A stretch of 64,000 bases of DNA. Origin: Lachnospiraceae bacterium (GTDB taxonomy: Bacteria; Bacillota_A; Clostridia; Lachnospirales; Lachnospiraceae). Within the stretch, counting starts at the first letter, position 1. Each line of letters opens with the position of its first letter. The stretch is from the NCBI GenBank assembly GCA_009911175.1, contig QXWX01000011.1, positions 1 through 64,000 on the forward strand, read 5' to 3'. The notes below the pieces were generated by a model. It was given only the letters and a program-made list of their open reading frames with translations, was not told the origin of the DNA and did not search any database. A program made the position numbers and the translations under genes. This document shows, piece after piece, positions 26,530 through 34,539 of the stretch.

Positions 26530-26769
26530 TTACATTTCTCCTTCAATCAGATCCACCAGGTCCCCGATGGTCGCGCAGCCGCTGGCATCCGCAAGCATCA
26601 GCTCCACATCCAGCTCATTTTCAATCTCAGATACGAGAGCCACCATCTGAATGGATGCCCCGCCCAGATCCTCTTTGAATAATGTCTCTGTGGAAAGGGA
26701 TGCCGCGTCCTGCTTGTAAGAGGTTGCTACCATTTGGATCACCTGTGCTTCTAATTCTTTTCTTTCCAT
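26530..26769 (-). CDS. Acyl carrier protein-like protein
   Basis: A 79-residue acidic four-helix protein of the ACP/phosphopantetheine-binding family (MERKELEAQVIQMVATSYKQ, LFKEDLGGASIQMVALVSEI). The canonical DSL attachment motif reads ASI: the serine that carries phosphopantetheine is kept but the aspartate before it is alanine. This suggests a specialised carrier, not the fatty-acid ACP. It sits between a DUF35 protein and a phosphotransacylase in a catabolic-looking operon, unusual company for an ACP. Confidence 0.85.
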   Translation of the reverse strand: MERKELEAQVIQMVATSYKQDAASLSTETLFKEDLGGASIQMVALVSEIENELDVELMLADASGCATIGDLVDLIEGEM

Positions 26770-26811
26770 GATTTTCGTCTCCTTTTTTTATAATGCATTT
26801 ATTTGTTTTCA

Positions 26812-26897
26812 TACCCACGGCCGATGAAATCTGCCGTGAATATCGCTCCGGCCGCACCCGCAAAGCGTCATAAATCCTCACGCGGCTGTGCGGTCCG
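26812..26897. repeat. Dispersed repeat, family D copy 1
   Basis: CACGGCCGATGAAATCTGCC, GTGAATATCGC, GGCCGCACCCGCAAAGCGTC and CTCACGCGGCTGTG match, in order, the copy at 47955-48056. It lies between the DUF35 and ACP genes. Confidence 0.75.
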
Positions 26898-26926
26898 GCG
26901 TTCCGTATCATCCTCAACTTTTCCGA

Positions 26927-27337
26927 TCATTCATCCAGGTCAAACACAACCGTCTTGAATCCGCCTTCCCGCTCGAAGATGGATGCGTGGCAGTTCAGCG
27001 GAAGCTTTGCGGACATCTCCGCCCTGTTTTTCTTGCTGATGCCGCGGACTACCGCATTGAGCCGTGTCCCTTCTTCCAACTCCACCTCGCCGTATGCGTA
27101 TTTTCCCAGTTTCTTATATTCCGGTTTTGATGACAGGGCCGCCGGAAGGACGATGGAATGCAGCTTTGCCTTTCCGCTGATCTCATACCATTCCGTCTCA
27201 TAACTGCCGCATGCATTGCAGGCATATACCGGCGGAAATTCTACATTTCCGCATTTCGGACACTTCCTCCCGAGAAATTTGCCCTCTTCCAGGCCCTCAT
27301 AAAATTTCTGCACTACTTTTTCTAATTTGATACTCAT
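26927..27337 (-). CDS. DUF35 zinc-ribbon/OB-fold acyl-CoA-associated protein
   Basis: A 136-residue protein with an N-terminal rubredoxin-like zinc ribbon (CPKCGNVEFPPVYACNACG, four cysteines) and an OB fold. This is the DUF35 family. Such proteins bind thiolase-like partners of the SCP2/lipid-transfer type, forming condensing, acetyl-transferring or retro-aldolase complexes. The start is ATG 27337 with AGGAGG 7 bases upstream; a longer frame from 27373 has no such signal. It follows its thiolase-like partner by 70 bases. Confidence 0.88.
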   Translation of the reverse strand: MSIKLEKVVQKFYEGLEEGKFLGRKCPKCGNVEFPPVYACNACGSYETEWYEISGKAKLHSIVLPAALSSKPEYKKLGKYAYGEVELEEGTRLNAVVRGISKKNRAEMSAKLPLNCHASIFEREGGFKTVVFDLDE

Positions 27338-27406
27338 GCTATGCCTCCTCGCATTATCGTGGTTTCTGTTCACACCCGCTCCGGGTGTCCCCAGTCACTC
27401 ACTCTT

Positions 27407-28714
27407 TTATTTCTCCAATGTCCGAATCACAACCGCCGCAACGTTCTGCGCTCCGCCATATCCCCGGAGCATGGTTGTCTTGGGCAGCTTTTTCACCTGA
27501 TGGTCTCCGCACTCTCCCCACATCTGCTTGCATGCCTCGTATACATCCGCAAGCCCGGAAGCCGCATGGGCGTGCCCGAAGGAGGTCCGTCCGCCGTTGG
27601 TATTGATGGGCCTGTCGCCGTCCCACGCGGTCCGCCCGTCGCAGATATATTTCCAGCCCTCGCCGTAGGGAAGGTATCCCGCGATCTCCGCAGATACCAG
27701 GTGGGAGGTGATGATAAAGTCATTGGCATAGAACAGGTCCAGGTCTTCTCCGGTCAATCCGGTCAGCTCGTATACCTGTCGCACTGCTTCTTCCGTAGCG
27801 CGCACCTCAAAATGAGGAGTGGTCGCTTCGCAGGCCGCGCTTCCGATGCCGATCACTTCGATGGGCTTATGCTTTAAGTTCTTCGCGATCTCCGGGATCA
27901 TTTCGGTGGCGCATACGATGGCCGCCGCGCCGTCGCATTTCAGTTCCACGCCGCCGGCACGCAAGAAGTCTCCCATGCGCGGATTGTACGGAGAATTCAT
28001 GTATTCCTCCAGAGTCATGCCTGCCTCCTCGGCCAGAGATTCATAAGTCTTTCTCTCGATCGCCAACGGATTCACGGATGCATTTCTCCGGTTGTTAATG
28101 CACATCCAGTTCAGGGTATTGTTCATCTGCTCAGCCGTGATCCCTCTGGTCCTGACATACCATTCCGCCGCGTCGTCGTAGATCAGCTCCTGCCCAGCCA
28201 TCAGGCCCCGCGTGTAAGTACGGTCGTACAGCCATGAGGTGGTTTTCAGAAATTTGTCCATGGTCATCTTATCCCTCTTGTAGGGATGCTTCGGAGTTTC
28301 CACACTGTCCGCCGGAGACGGTGTACTGTCGCCGAACTCTACGGCTCCGGTCAGCACGCAGTTGTATTTTCCGGAGGCAACCGCGTTGACCGCCTGCTCG
28401 ATCGCCAGATAGCCGGTGCAGCATGCTTCCGAATGGTGGATGGAGCCCTTTCCCTTCATCCCGAACCAGTTTCCGATCTGGATGTTGGGGGTCAGGTAAT
28501 TGGAGCCGTTTAAGGGGCTGGCCTGTCCGTGAAAATAAAAGTCTACATCCTGCGGGTTCACCCCGGCGTCTTCCATGGCTTTGAGCGCCGCGTAACCGAA
28601 CATTTCTCCTTCGGTCAGCCCGTCTGTCTCGGGATTGTCCACCGTGTACATAAACGGGGTACAGCCGACGCCAATGATCGACACGCTTCTTCCATACTTT
28701 CCTAATGTTGTCAT
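27407..28714 (-). CDS. SCP2-type thiolase-like protein
   Basis: A 435-residue member of the non-decarboxylating thiolase superfamily, lipid-transfer/SCP-x branch. It has SIIGVGCTPFM at the N-terminus, a candidate nucleophilic cysteine in HHSEACCTGYLAIEQAV (about residue 90), and the C-terminal NTNGGRTSFGHAHAASGLAD with the catalytic histidine loop. Start ATG 28714 has AAAGGAAG upstream. It heads the operon with DUF35, ACP, phosphotransacylase, butyrate kinase and DUF1097. Members paired with DUF35 act in acetyl transfer (as in diacetylphloroglucinol synthesis) or retro-aldol cleavage of steroid side chains. Here a beta-keto or beta-hydroxy acyl cleavage feeding ATP formation is plausible. Confidence 0.85.
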   Translation of the reverse strand: MTTLGKYGRSVSIIGVGCTPFMYTVDNPETDGLTEGEMFGYAALKAMEDAGVNPQDVDFYFHGQASPLNGSNYLTPNIQIGNWFGMKGKGSIHHSEACCTGYLAIEQAVNAVASGKYNCVLTGAVEFGDSTPSPADSVETPKHPYKRDKMTMDKFLKTTSWLYDRTYTRGLMAGQELIYDDAAEWYVRTRGITAEQMNNTLNWMCINNRRNASVNPLAIERKTYESLAEEAGMTLEEYMNSPYNPRMGDFLRAGGVELKCDGAAAIVCATEMIPEIAKNLKHKPIEVIGIGSAACEATTPHFEVRATEEAVRQVYELTGLTGEDLDLFYANDFIITSHLVSAEIAGYLPYGEGWKYICDGRTAWDGDRPINTNGGRTSFGHAHAASGLADVYEACKQMWGECGDHQVKKLPKTTMLRGYGGAQNVAAVVIRTLEK

Positions 28715-28789
28715 AATCAACTTCCTTTCCCTGTGTTTTTGATCACCAAAAGTTTTTCCTGTCGAAAGAGGTTTTTTCTCTTTACGATT

Positions 28790-28817
28790 GTACATTTATT
28801 ATATATAATAAATGTAC
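28790..28817. promoter_or_regulatory. 28-bp perfect palindrome, candidate operator
   Basis: GTACATTTATTATA is followed directly by its complement with no spacer. It lies 75 bases upstream of the thiolase start and reads TATAAT-like on both strands. It could be the binding site of the divergent PucR-type regulator or overlap both promoters. Confidence 0.7.
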
Positions 28818-28911
28818 TGGATTCATCGTATTTGTACCCAATGTTACTGTTTTGTGAGATACTCTTTTTGTACGAACGCACAATACAGAAAACCTGTCAC
28901 TGGCAGCTTTT

Positions 28912-29105
28912 CCACCTGTACGGTTGCAATCCGAAATATCAGTTTTATGCAATTTATTGCAATAAAACCGATATTTTGGATTAGCAACCTACGCATAAAT
29001 GAGCAAAATGCGGCTGCATTAGCAGACGCAAGAGTGCGATAGCACGGATTTTGCGAATGGATGCGTAGGTTGGATGATCTTTAGATCATCCAACCGTACA
29101 GGTGG
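28912..29105. repeat. Compound structured repeat, family C copy 1
   Basis: Outer arms CCACCTGTACGGTTG (28912-28926) and its exact complement (29091-29105) enclose three hairpins: AATCCGAAATATC with GATATTTTGGATT, CAACCTACGCATAAA with ATGCGTAGGTTG, and GATGATC-TTTA-GATCATC. It would fold as a multi-branched structure. It ends 43 bases before the regulator gene. Confidence 0.85.
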
Positions 29106-29148
29106 CAGCATTTCTACATACATACACGAAGTTATCTAAGGAGGGCCT

Positions 29149-30696
29149 ATGGAATATTCCGTACTATTCTCAAAATTAAGAAAAAAAGGCTATAAGCCGC
29201 AGGTATTTGGAAGGGAGGATGCCTCCCGGGATCTGCTGTTTGCCCGGCTCTGGGATCCTGCCCAGACTGTTTTTGACCCGGCCGCGCTTTATCTGGGTTC
29301 TGCCTCCCGCCTGCCGGATCCGGAGCTTCCATCGGAATTTACCTTTTTCTGCTGCGGGGAGTGGGCAGATTTTTCCCGCTATGACAGCAGTGCCTTTACC
29401 GTGGCCTATTTCGGCCCGTCCGTCTCGGAAGCCGCGCTGTTCAACGACTGCCTGGAAAATCTGTCCCAGCTCCAGGAGATCACCGCCGGGATGCATCTCC
29501 TGGTCAATGCCCTGTTTTCGGGAAATGGGCTGCAGTATCTGGTGGACACGGCCGCCCGGATCCTGGGCAATCCTATCTATGTGGTGGACCTCCAGCATAA
29601 ATATCTGGCCATCTCCGCCGGCCTGATCCCGGACAACGCATTTTTCAACGCGGAGAGCCAGTCCGGTTACATCAGCGAACAGGGGATCGCCTCCATCCGC
29701 GCCAACCGCCTGGACGAAAAGGTCCGCAAGGCAGATACGGCATATTATTATGTGAATGAACTGGTGCAGAAAGGCATGCTGGTGGATGCGGTCCGCATTC
29801 AGGGGATTGAGGTGGGGCATATCATGATGCTGGAATCCGAGCACCCCTTCCGGGAATTTGACGCGGATTTCTTCCATCGGTTTTCTAACCTGGTTTCCAT
29901 GGAGCTGCAGAAGGATTCTGCCTATACGAGAAATAAAGGCGTGATGTATTCCTACTTCCTGTCCGACCTGCTGAAAAATCCGGGCCAGGACGCGTCCAGG
30001 ATCCGGGAACGGCTGCGGCTTTTGGGCTACAATCTGAGAGAAGCTTTTTATATCGTCGCCATCCCGCCTGCCGGACACAGCACCTCCGATCTGCAGCTTA
30101 ATGTAATCCTGGAACGGCTGATCCAGATTTTTTCGGGGAGTATCTATGTGATCTATGAGGATACGATCGTATTTTTTATCAGCAGGGAGTTATTTCAGAA
30201 TCTCAGTGAATACGAAATGTGCCAGCTTTCGGATTATCTTTCGGCCAATCAGCTCAAGGCCGGGATCAGCAATTTTTTCCGGCAGCTGGAGGATATGCCT
30301 TCCTTCTATCAGCAGGCCGTGGATGCGGTGAAGCTGGGTCTAAAGCTGAAAGACCCTTCGCCGGTGTATTATTACAGTGATTATTATGTGTATAAAATGC
30401 TGGAGACCGCGGAGCGAAACGGGGTCAATATCCGGTTTCTGGTACATCCGGGATTGATGCGGCTTTACCTGTATGACCAGGAAAAGGGGACGGAGCTGAT
30501 CGCTACCTTGAAGGAATATCTGCACCAGCCGGGCCAGTCCGCCCTGGTGGCGAAGAACCTGCATATCCATAAGAATACGCTGCTGTACCGGCTGGGGAAG
30601 ATCCGGGAATTGATGGGGTGTGAGCTTGCGGTGGGGGAGGAATTTATGAATATGAATCTTTCTATGATGATCTTGAAGTATCTGGGGATGATGTAA
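29149..30696 (+). CDS. PucR/CdaR-family transcriptional regulator
   Basis: A 515-residue cytosolic regulator. The C-terminal helix-turn-helix of the PucR/CdaR family is clear near residues 463-495 (VAKNLHIHKNTLLYRLGKIR). A GGDEF-like CdaR middle domain and an N-terminal sensory region (with IYVVDLQHKYLAISAG, PAS/GAF-like) precede it. The start has AAGGAGGG 6 bases upstream. It is divergent from the thiolase/ACP/kinase operon, sharing a 430-base region that contains a 28-bp palindrome and a large structured repeat. I infer that it controls that operon in response to its substrate. Confidence 0.87.
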   Translation: MEYSVLFSKLRKKGYKPQVFGREDASRDLLFARLWDPAQTVFDPAALYLGSASRLPDPELPSEFTFFCCGEWADFSRYDSSAFTVAYFGPSVSEAALFNDCLENLSQLQEITAGMHLLVNALFSGNGLQYLVDTAARILGNPIYVVDLQHKYLAISAGLIPDNAFFNAESQSGYISEQGIASIRANRLDEKVRKADTAYYYVNELVQKGMLVDAVRIQGIEVGHIMMLESEHPFREFDADFFHRFSNLVSMELQKDSAYTRNKGVMYSYFLSDLLKNPGQDASRIRERLRLLGYNLREAFYIVAIPPAGHSTSDLQLNVILERLIQIFSGSIYVIYEDTIVFFISRELFQNLSEYEMCQLSDYLSANQLKAGISNFFRQLEDMPSFYQQAVDAVKLGLKLKDPSPVYYYSDYYVYKMLETAERNGVNIRFLVHPGLMRLYLYDQEKGTELIATLKEYLHQPGQSALVAKNLHIHKNTLLYRLGKIRELMGCELAVGEEFMNMNLSMMILKYLGMM

Positions 30697-30741
30697 AAAA
30701 AGAGAGCTGGTAGTGCCCCTCAGCATTACCAACTCTCTTTT
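30697..30741. terminator. Bidirectional terminator
   Basis: AAAAGAGAGCTGGTAGTGC pairs with GCATTACCAACTCTCTTTT (one G-T pair, small loop). It separates the convergent regulator and lipoprotein genes. Confidence 0.9.
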
Positions 30742-30776
30742 ACTGCTGTTTTTTGTATTGTCCATCTATACCGATA

Positions 30777-31562
30777 TCACAATTCTTTCAAATCCTCGGG
30801 AGGATCAATCTCAACCGCCCCGTTGAAATTTTTGATATCGTATATGACTTCATAAGTTTCTTCTGATCCGTTCTCCCGGAATTCCTCTTCTGATTCTTCC
30901 TGGGTCATTCCGGAATACATCAGGTTCGCAATCTCTGCTGCCCTGGCGGAATCGGTGCCGTCAAGCCGGATCCGGACAACCTCTTTTTCCGTAAAATCAA
31001 TGTAGTATTCCATGACCATCGTAACGGGAAGCGTAAACTTTTCCGGAACTTTTCCATCCTCCTCCTGCAGTTGGGAATAATCCGCAATATGTTCCTCTTC
31101 GAACTGCGTGCGGTATACACAGACTTTCCGGCCGGAAACCGCTTCTTCCCGGTCAAAGGTAAATGCCAGATCCTCTTTGATGTACATGTCGCTTCCTTTT
31201 GCTCCGGATTCAAACGTCATCCAGTAGTCCGGACGGTTGGATACGGACATTTTCATATTGTACACCACATTTTCGCCCTGCATATACCAGTACTGCTCCA
31301 CGATTCCCTGCGTCTCCGACGCATCCACCGCCTGCTCATACTGCTGATAGGGGTCGGAGATCAGTTTTCCTTTCACTTCTCCATGAGACTGCTCCGAACC
31401 TTCGCCGTGTTTACTATACACGGTGTACTCATAATCTCCCTCCCAGAAGTCATGAATGATCTCTTCTGCCTCAGAGTCAGAGGGCGATCCTCTTGTGCAG
31501 GATATGAGCATAAGACCGATCAACGAGATCACAAACAAGTTCCTGTATCTTTTCTGCTTCAA
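30777..31562 (-). CDS. Putative lipoprotein
   Basis: I place the start at TTG 31562, because AAAGGAGG lies 8 bases before it and inside the longer GTG frame from 31589. The protein then begins MKQKRYRNLFVISLIGLMLI followed by SC, a standard lipoprotein signal with lipobox LISC. The mature part (about 240 residues) is a secreted beta-rich protein with YEYTVYSKHGEGS, VVYNMKMSVSN and TMVMEYYIDF, resembling membrane-anchored LolA/outer-surface-type sensors only loosely. No function assigned. Single gene, convergent with the PucR-type regulator. Confidence 0.75.
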   Translation of the reverse strand: MKQKRYRNLFVISLIGLMLISCTRGSPSDSEAEEIIHDFWEGDYEYTVYSKHGEGSEQSHGEVKGKLISDPYQQYEQAVDASETQGIVEQYWYMQGENVVYNMKMSVSNRPDYWMTFESGAKGSDMYIKEDLAFTFDREEAVSGRKVCVYRTQFEEEHIADYSQLQEEDGKVPEKFTLPVTMVMEYYIDFTEKEVVRIRLDGTDSARAAEIANLMYSGMTQEESEEEFRENGSEETYEVIYDIKNFNGAVEIDPPEDLKEL

Positions 31563-31751
31563 TATATGGGCCTCCTTTCCGCCGTTCACATAAACGGCAA
31601 TGATTCACGATATTTGTTAATTATATTCTAGCCCATATCTTGATCCATTACAATAGCTTATGCGTGAATGCAGTGTTTTTCTGCTTCAATTAGTTTATAT
31701 CTGACTGTGGATCAGGGGCAGGTTCGCCGACCGGCTGTTTCAGCCGCACGA

Positions 31752-32873
31752 TCATTTGATCAGGGCTTCGCTCACCTTTACCAGGTTCTCCCGGATGGCG
31801 ATATGCTGGGGACAGGCTTCCTCGCATTTTCCGCACTTGATGCATTCGTCCGCCCGTTTCAGCCCATGTCCGCCTACAAGCCATCCCTCCTGATTCTTTG
31901 CCAGGGCGGTATCGCCGTAGAGAGTCAGATAATTCATGGCCGTGAAGGATCCGGAGATGCCGATATTCATGGGGCACACCTTCGCACAGTAATTGCAGGT
32001 CGTACAGGGGATCAGCGGAATCCGTTTCAGCTCTTCCTGGGCCTCCTTCAATGTCTCCTTCTGGCTGTCCGTCAGTCCGCCAAATGTCTTCATATAGGAA
32101 AGGTTATCCTTCATCTGTTCCACATTGCTCATTCCGGACAGCACGGTGATCACGCCTTCCAGATCCGCCGCAAAACGGACCGCCCAGGACGCCACGGAGC
32201 TTTCCGGCTCGGCTGATTTCAGGATGTTCTGCACGGACTCGGGAGGGGTCGCCAGCATGCCGCCCTTCACCGGTTCCATGATGACAACCGGTTTCCCGTG
32301 CTTTCTTGCCACCTCGTAGCAGCGTCTTGACTGCACTGCCGGGTTATCCCAGTCCGCATAGTTGATCTGGAGCTGGACAAATTCCATCTCCGGATGCGCA
32401 TTCAAAATCTCTTCCAGTTCTTCCGGGGTGGAATGGAAGGAAAATCCCACGTGCTTGATCAGTCCCGTTTTCTTTTTCTCCATTACCCAGTTCCACATGT
32501 CGTATTCGTCAAAATATCTGGATCTTGCTTCCCCCAGATTATGGAGCAGATAAAAATCAAAATATCCTGCTCCCGTCTGCGCCAGTGAGGTGTCAAACTG
32601 TGCATACGCTTCCTCCTTTGTCTTGCAGTCGATCCAGGCCGCATTCTTTGTGGCAAGCTGATAGCTGTCCCGTGGATAGCGCTCCACCAGCGCCTGGCGG
32701 ATGGCATCCTCGCTTCCCGCATAAGCCCAGGCCGTGTCAAAATATGTAAATCCGGCCTCCATAAATAAGTCTGTCATTTCCTTGACCTGTTCCACGTCGA
32801 TCACGCCGTCTTTCTGCGGCAGGCGCATCAGGCCGAATCCTAACTTTCTGATCTCTTCTCCTAAATATCCCAT
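31752..32873 (-). CDS. Aldo/keto reductase with C-terminal 2[4Fe-4S] domain
   Basis: A 373-residue oxidoreductase. Residues 1-280 form an aldo/keto reductase barrel with the catalytic set in FDTAWAYAGSE (Asp, Tyr), LATKNA (Lys) and YLLHNLG (His). Residues about 285-360 carry two iron-sulfur motifs, CTTCNYCAKVCP and CIKCGKCEEACP. Such fusions are common in anaerobes and reduce carbonyls with NAD(P)H or ferredoxin-type electrons. I choose ATG 32873 because GGAG lies 9 bases upstream and the family starts GYLGEEIRKLGFGLMRLP. It is divergent from a MerR regulator and has a MerR-type promoter (33009-33039). Confidence 0.9.
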   Translation of the reverse strand: MGYLGEEIRKLGFGLMRLPQKDGVIDVEQVKEMTDLFMEAGFTYFDTAWAYAGSEDAIRQALVERYPRDSYQLATKNAAWIDCKTKEEAYAQFDTSLAQTGAGYFDFYLLHNLGEARSRYFDEYDMWNWVMEKKKTGLIKHVGFSFHSTPEELEEILNAHPEMEFVQLQINYADWDNPAVQSRRCYEVARKHGKPVVIMEPVKGGMLATPPESVQNILKSAEPESSVASWAVRFAADLEGVITVLSGMSNVEQMKDNLSYMKTFGGLTDSQKETLKEAQEELKRIPLIPCTTCNYCAKVCPMNIGISGSFTAMNYLTLYGDTALAKNQEGWLVGGHGLKRADECIKCGKCEEACPQHIAIRENLVKVSEALIK

Positions 32874-33008
32874 GTCTGATCTCTCCATTTCTTGTGATTG
32901 ATATTTTATCTGTTTTGAGTACCTGCTCTGAACAGCTGTTTTTTCATATTGCTGCTGTTCAGAACCTGAAAATAAATCTTGTGCGAAGCATTTCTTCGCA
33001 TTATAATG

Positions 33009-33039
33009 AGTATATCAGCTTCGTGTAACTCGAAGTCAA
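33009..33039 (-). promoter_or_regulatory. MerR-type promoter of the aldo/keto reductase gene
   Basis: Minus strand TTGACT (33039-33034), 19-base spacer, TATACT (33014-33009). The spacer holds the dyad CTTCG-AGTTACA-CGAAG, close to operators of MerR regulators that sense aldehydes or oxidants. The divergent MerR gene at 33290 is the obvious regulator. Confidence 0.85.
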
Positions 33040-33065
33040 TACCTTTTTTCAAGTTTGCAGAATAA

Positions 33066-33266
33066 ATTGTTACTATTCACAGTCGGATAAAAAATGGCAG
33101 TCAGATTCGTCAAGCGAAGCTTGTAAGAAGCTGATTGACAGTTTTTATCTGACTGGAATCAGTCACTTCACCCACATAAGCAAAAAATCAAGATGCGAAG
33201 CATCGGCAGACGGCTTTGCCGGCTGTTTTTGCGCATGTGAGTGAAATGACTGTGAATAGTAACAAT
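33066..33266. repeat. Compound structured repeat, family C-like copy 2
   Basis: Outer 19-bp perfect arms (ATTGTTACTATTCACAGTC and its complement at 33248-33266). Inside are two further long hairpins: CGGATAAAAAATGGCAGTCAG with CTGATTGACAGTTTTTATCTG (written in halves, G-T pairs), and AGTCACTTCACCCACAT with ATGTGAGTGAAATGACT. Sequence differs from the copy at 28912 but the plan is the same. It ends 24 bases before the MerR gene. Confidence 0.85.
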
Positions 33267-33289
33267 AAATTGCACCAGGAGAAGATTTT

Positions 33290-33712
33290 ATGAACTACAC
33301 CATGAAACAGTTTGCGGAAATGTTTGGCACTACAAAGCACACCGTGCGCTATTATACGGATATCAACCTGCTGCCCTGCCGGAGGGATGAACAGAACCGC
33401 CGCGTATTTGATGACGAATCGGTCAGCTGGATGCAGGGGATCACTTATCTGAAAAGCTGCGGCACTCCTCTCAAAGACATCAAAGAATACTGCCGGTTAT
33501 GCAGTCTGGAGGAGTCGGAGGAAAATCTGCGCGCAAGATACCAGATCATCCTCCGTCAGTGCGGACAGGCTCACAAAAAAGCGGAGGAGGCGAAAGCAAC
33601 CGCAGAATTTATGGACCGTAAAGTAAAGCATTATGAAGATATTCTGGCGGGGCTGGTGCCGGATGATACGAATCCCGGAAACTGGACCAATAAGGAGAAA
33701 AAACATGTCTGA
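33290..33712 (+). CDS. MerR-family regulator
   Basis: A 140-residue regulator with a MerR winged helix (MKQFAEMFGTTKHTVRYYTD, RRVFDDESVSWMQGITYLKS) and a C-terminal coiled coil for dimerisation. It has no large ligand domain. The single CRLC motif near residue 64 could serve redox or metal sensing but is not a classical site. It is divergent from the aldo/keto reductase, whose promoter carries a MerR-type dyad. The TfoX-like gene overlaps its end by 8 bases. Confidence 0.88.
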   Translation: MNYTMKQFAEMFGTTKHTVRYYTDINLLPCRRDEQNRRVFDDESVSWMQGITYLKSCGTPLKDIKEYCRLCSLEESEENLRARYQIILRQCGQAHKKAEEAKATAEFMDRKVKHYEDILAGLVPDDTNPGNWTNKEKKHV

Positions 33713-33968
33713 ATTAATGTCTATGAAAAATATCGGAAAAGAAATGGCAAAAAAGCTGACATCTGTCGGCATTGATTCCTCCGAAAAGCTTGCAAAAACC
33801 GGCTCCAGACAGGCCTTTATAAAACTGAAAGAGGCTTATCCCCAGGTCTGCCTGGTACACCTGTATACGTTGGAGGGTGCAATTCAAAATATTGAATTCA
33901 ATCAGCTTTCGGAGGAGAAGAAAAAAGAATTGAAGGAATTCAGTGATTTTTTGAAAAATGCATCATAA
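33705..33968 (+). CDS. TfoX C-terminal domain protein
   Basis: An 87-residue helical protein matching the C-terminal domain of TfoX (MKNIGKEMAKKLTSVGIDSS, LYTLEGAIQNIEFNQL). This helix-hairpin-helix-like module is found alone in many Firmicutes, often beside MerR regulators; its role is unclear. The start ATG 33705 has AAGGAG 7 bases upstream and overlaps the MerR stop by 8 bases, so the two are translationally coupled. Confidence 0.85.
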   Translation: MSELMSMKNIGKEMAKKLTSVGIDSSEKLAKTGSRQAFIKLKEAYPQVCLVHLYTLEGAIQNIEFNQLSEEKKKELKEFSDFLKNAS

Positions 33969-34000
33969 CGAATCTGCCTGCCGCACTTTCAATAAAGGAT

Positions 34001-34320
34001 ATGCTCAAGCTGATTCGTAACCTCCTCCAGCTTCCTCTCCAACTCATCCTGAACCGTTCTGTATCCGAAGGGAATTTTCAGACCAAAATCTACCTGGAGC
34101 ATCCGAAGGAATTTCGGGAATTGTCCCGCTGCTTTAATCAGATGACGGAAGAGCTTGCAGGAATCGAAATGCTGCGCTCTGATTTTATCAATAATTTTTC
34201 ACATGAGTTTAAGACCCCCATGGTTTCGATCCTTGGATTTTCCAGATTATTAAAAAAAGGGGATCTGACTGCAGAGGAGCAGACGGCTATGATGATATTA
34301 AAAGAGGAGCTTGAACAGGG
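34001..34320 (+). pseudogene. Sensor histidine kinase fragment (HAMP-HisKA)
   Basis: About 105 residues containing the end of a HAMP domain (FRELSRCFNQMTEELAGIEM) and the phosphoacceptor box SDFINNFSHEFKTPMVSILG with its histidine. There is no transmembrane sensor region before it and no ATP-binding domain after it. The frame continues to 34597 only through a palindromic repeat. Complete kinases of this type have 350 or more residues. It is a remnant with both ends lost; no response regulator gene is nearby. Confidence 0.8.
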
Positions 34321-34430
34321 GTATCTGACGGAGGGGGGGAATATCATATTCCGGTGGCTGGATAGCCGCAATGATCGTACATATGGGACTCTGTGTGCTT
34401 TACTCTGTAAAACCGTAACATCTTACTGTA

Positions 34431-34533
34431 AGGGAGCTGTCGGAGAATGCTGTATGTCTGCAATATATTGTTGTAAAACACAGCAACTCGCAACCATATA
34501 TTGCAGGCATACCGTCATTTTCCGGCAGCCCCT
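34431..34533. repeat. Long hairpin, family B copy 5
   Basis: Arms of about 37 bases, starting AGGGAGCTGTCGGAGAATG and ending CATTTTCCGGCAGCCCCT, pair with several G-T pairs. Inner bases GTTGT and GCAAC close a second hairpin. It lies between the kinase remnant and the convergent GH43 gene. Confidence 0.85.
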
Positions 34534-34539
34534 CTACGT

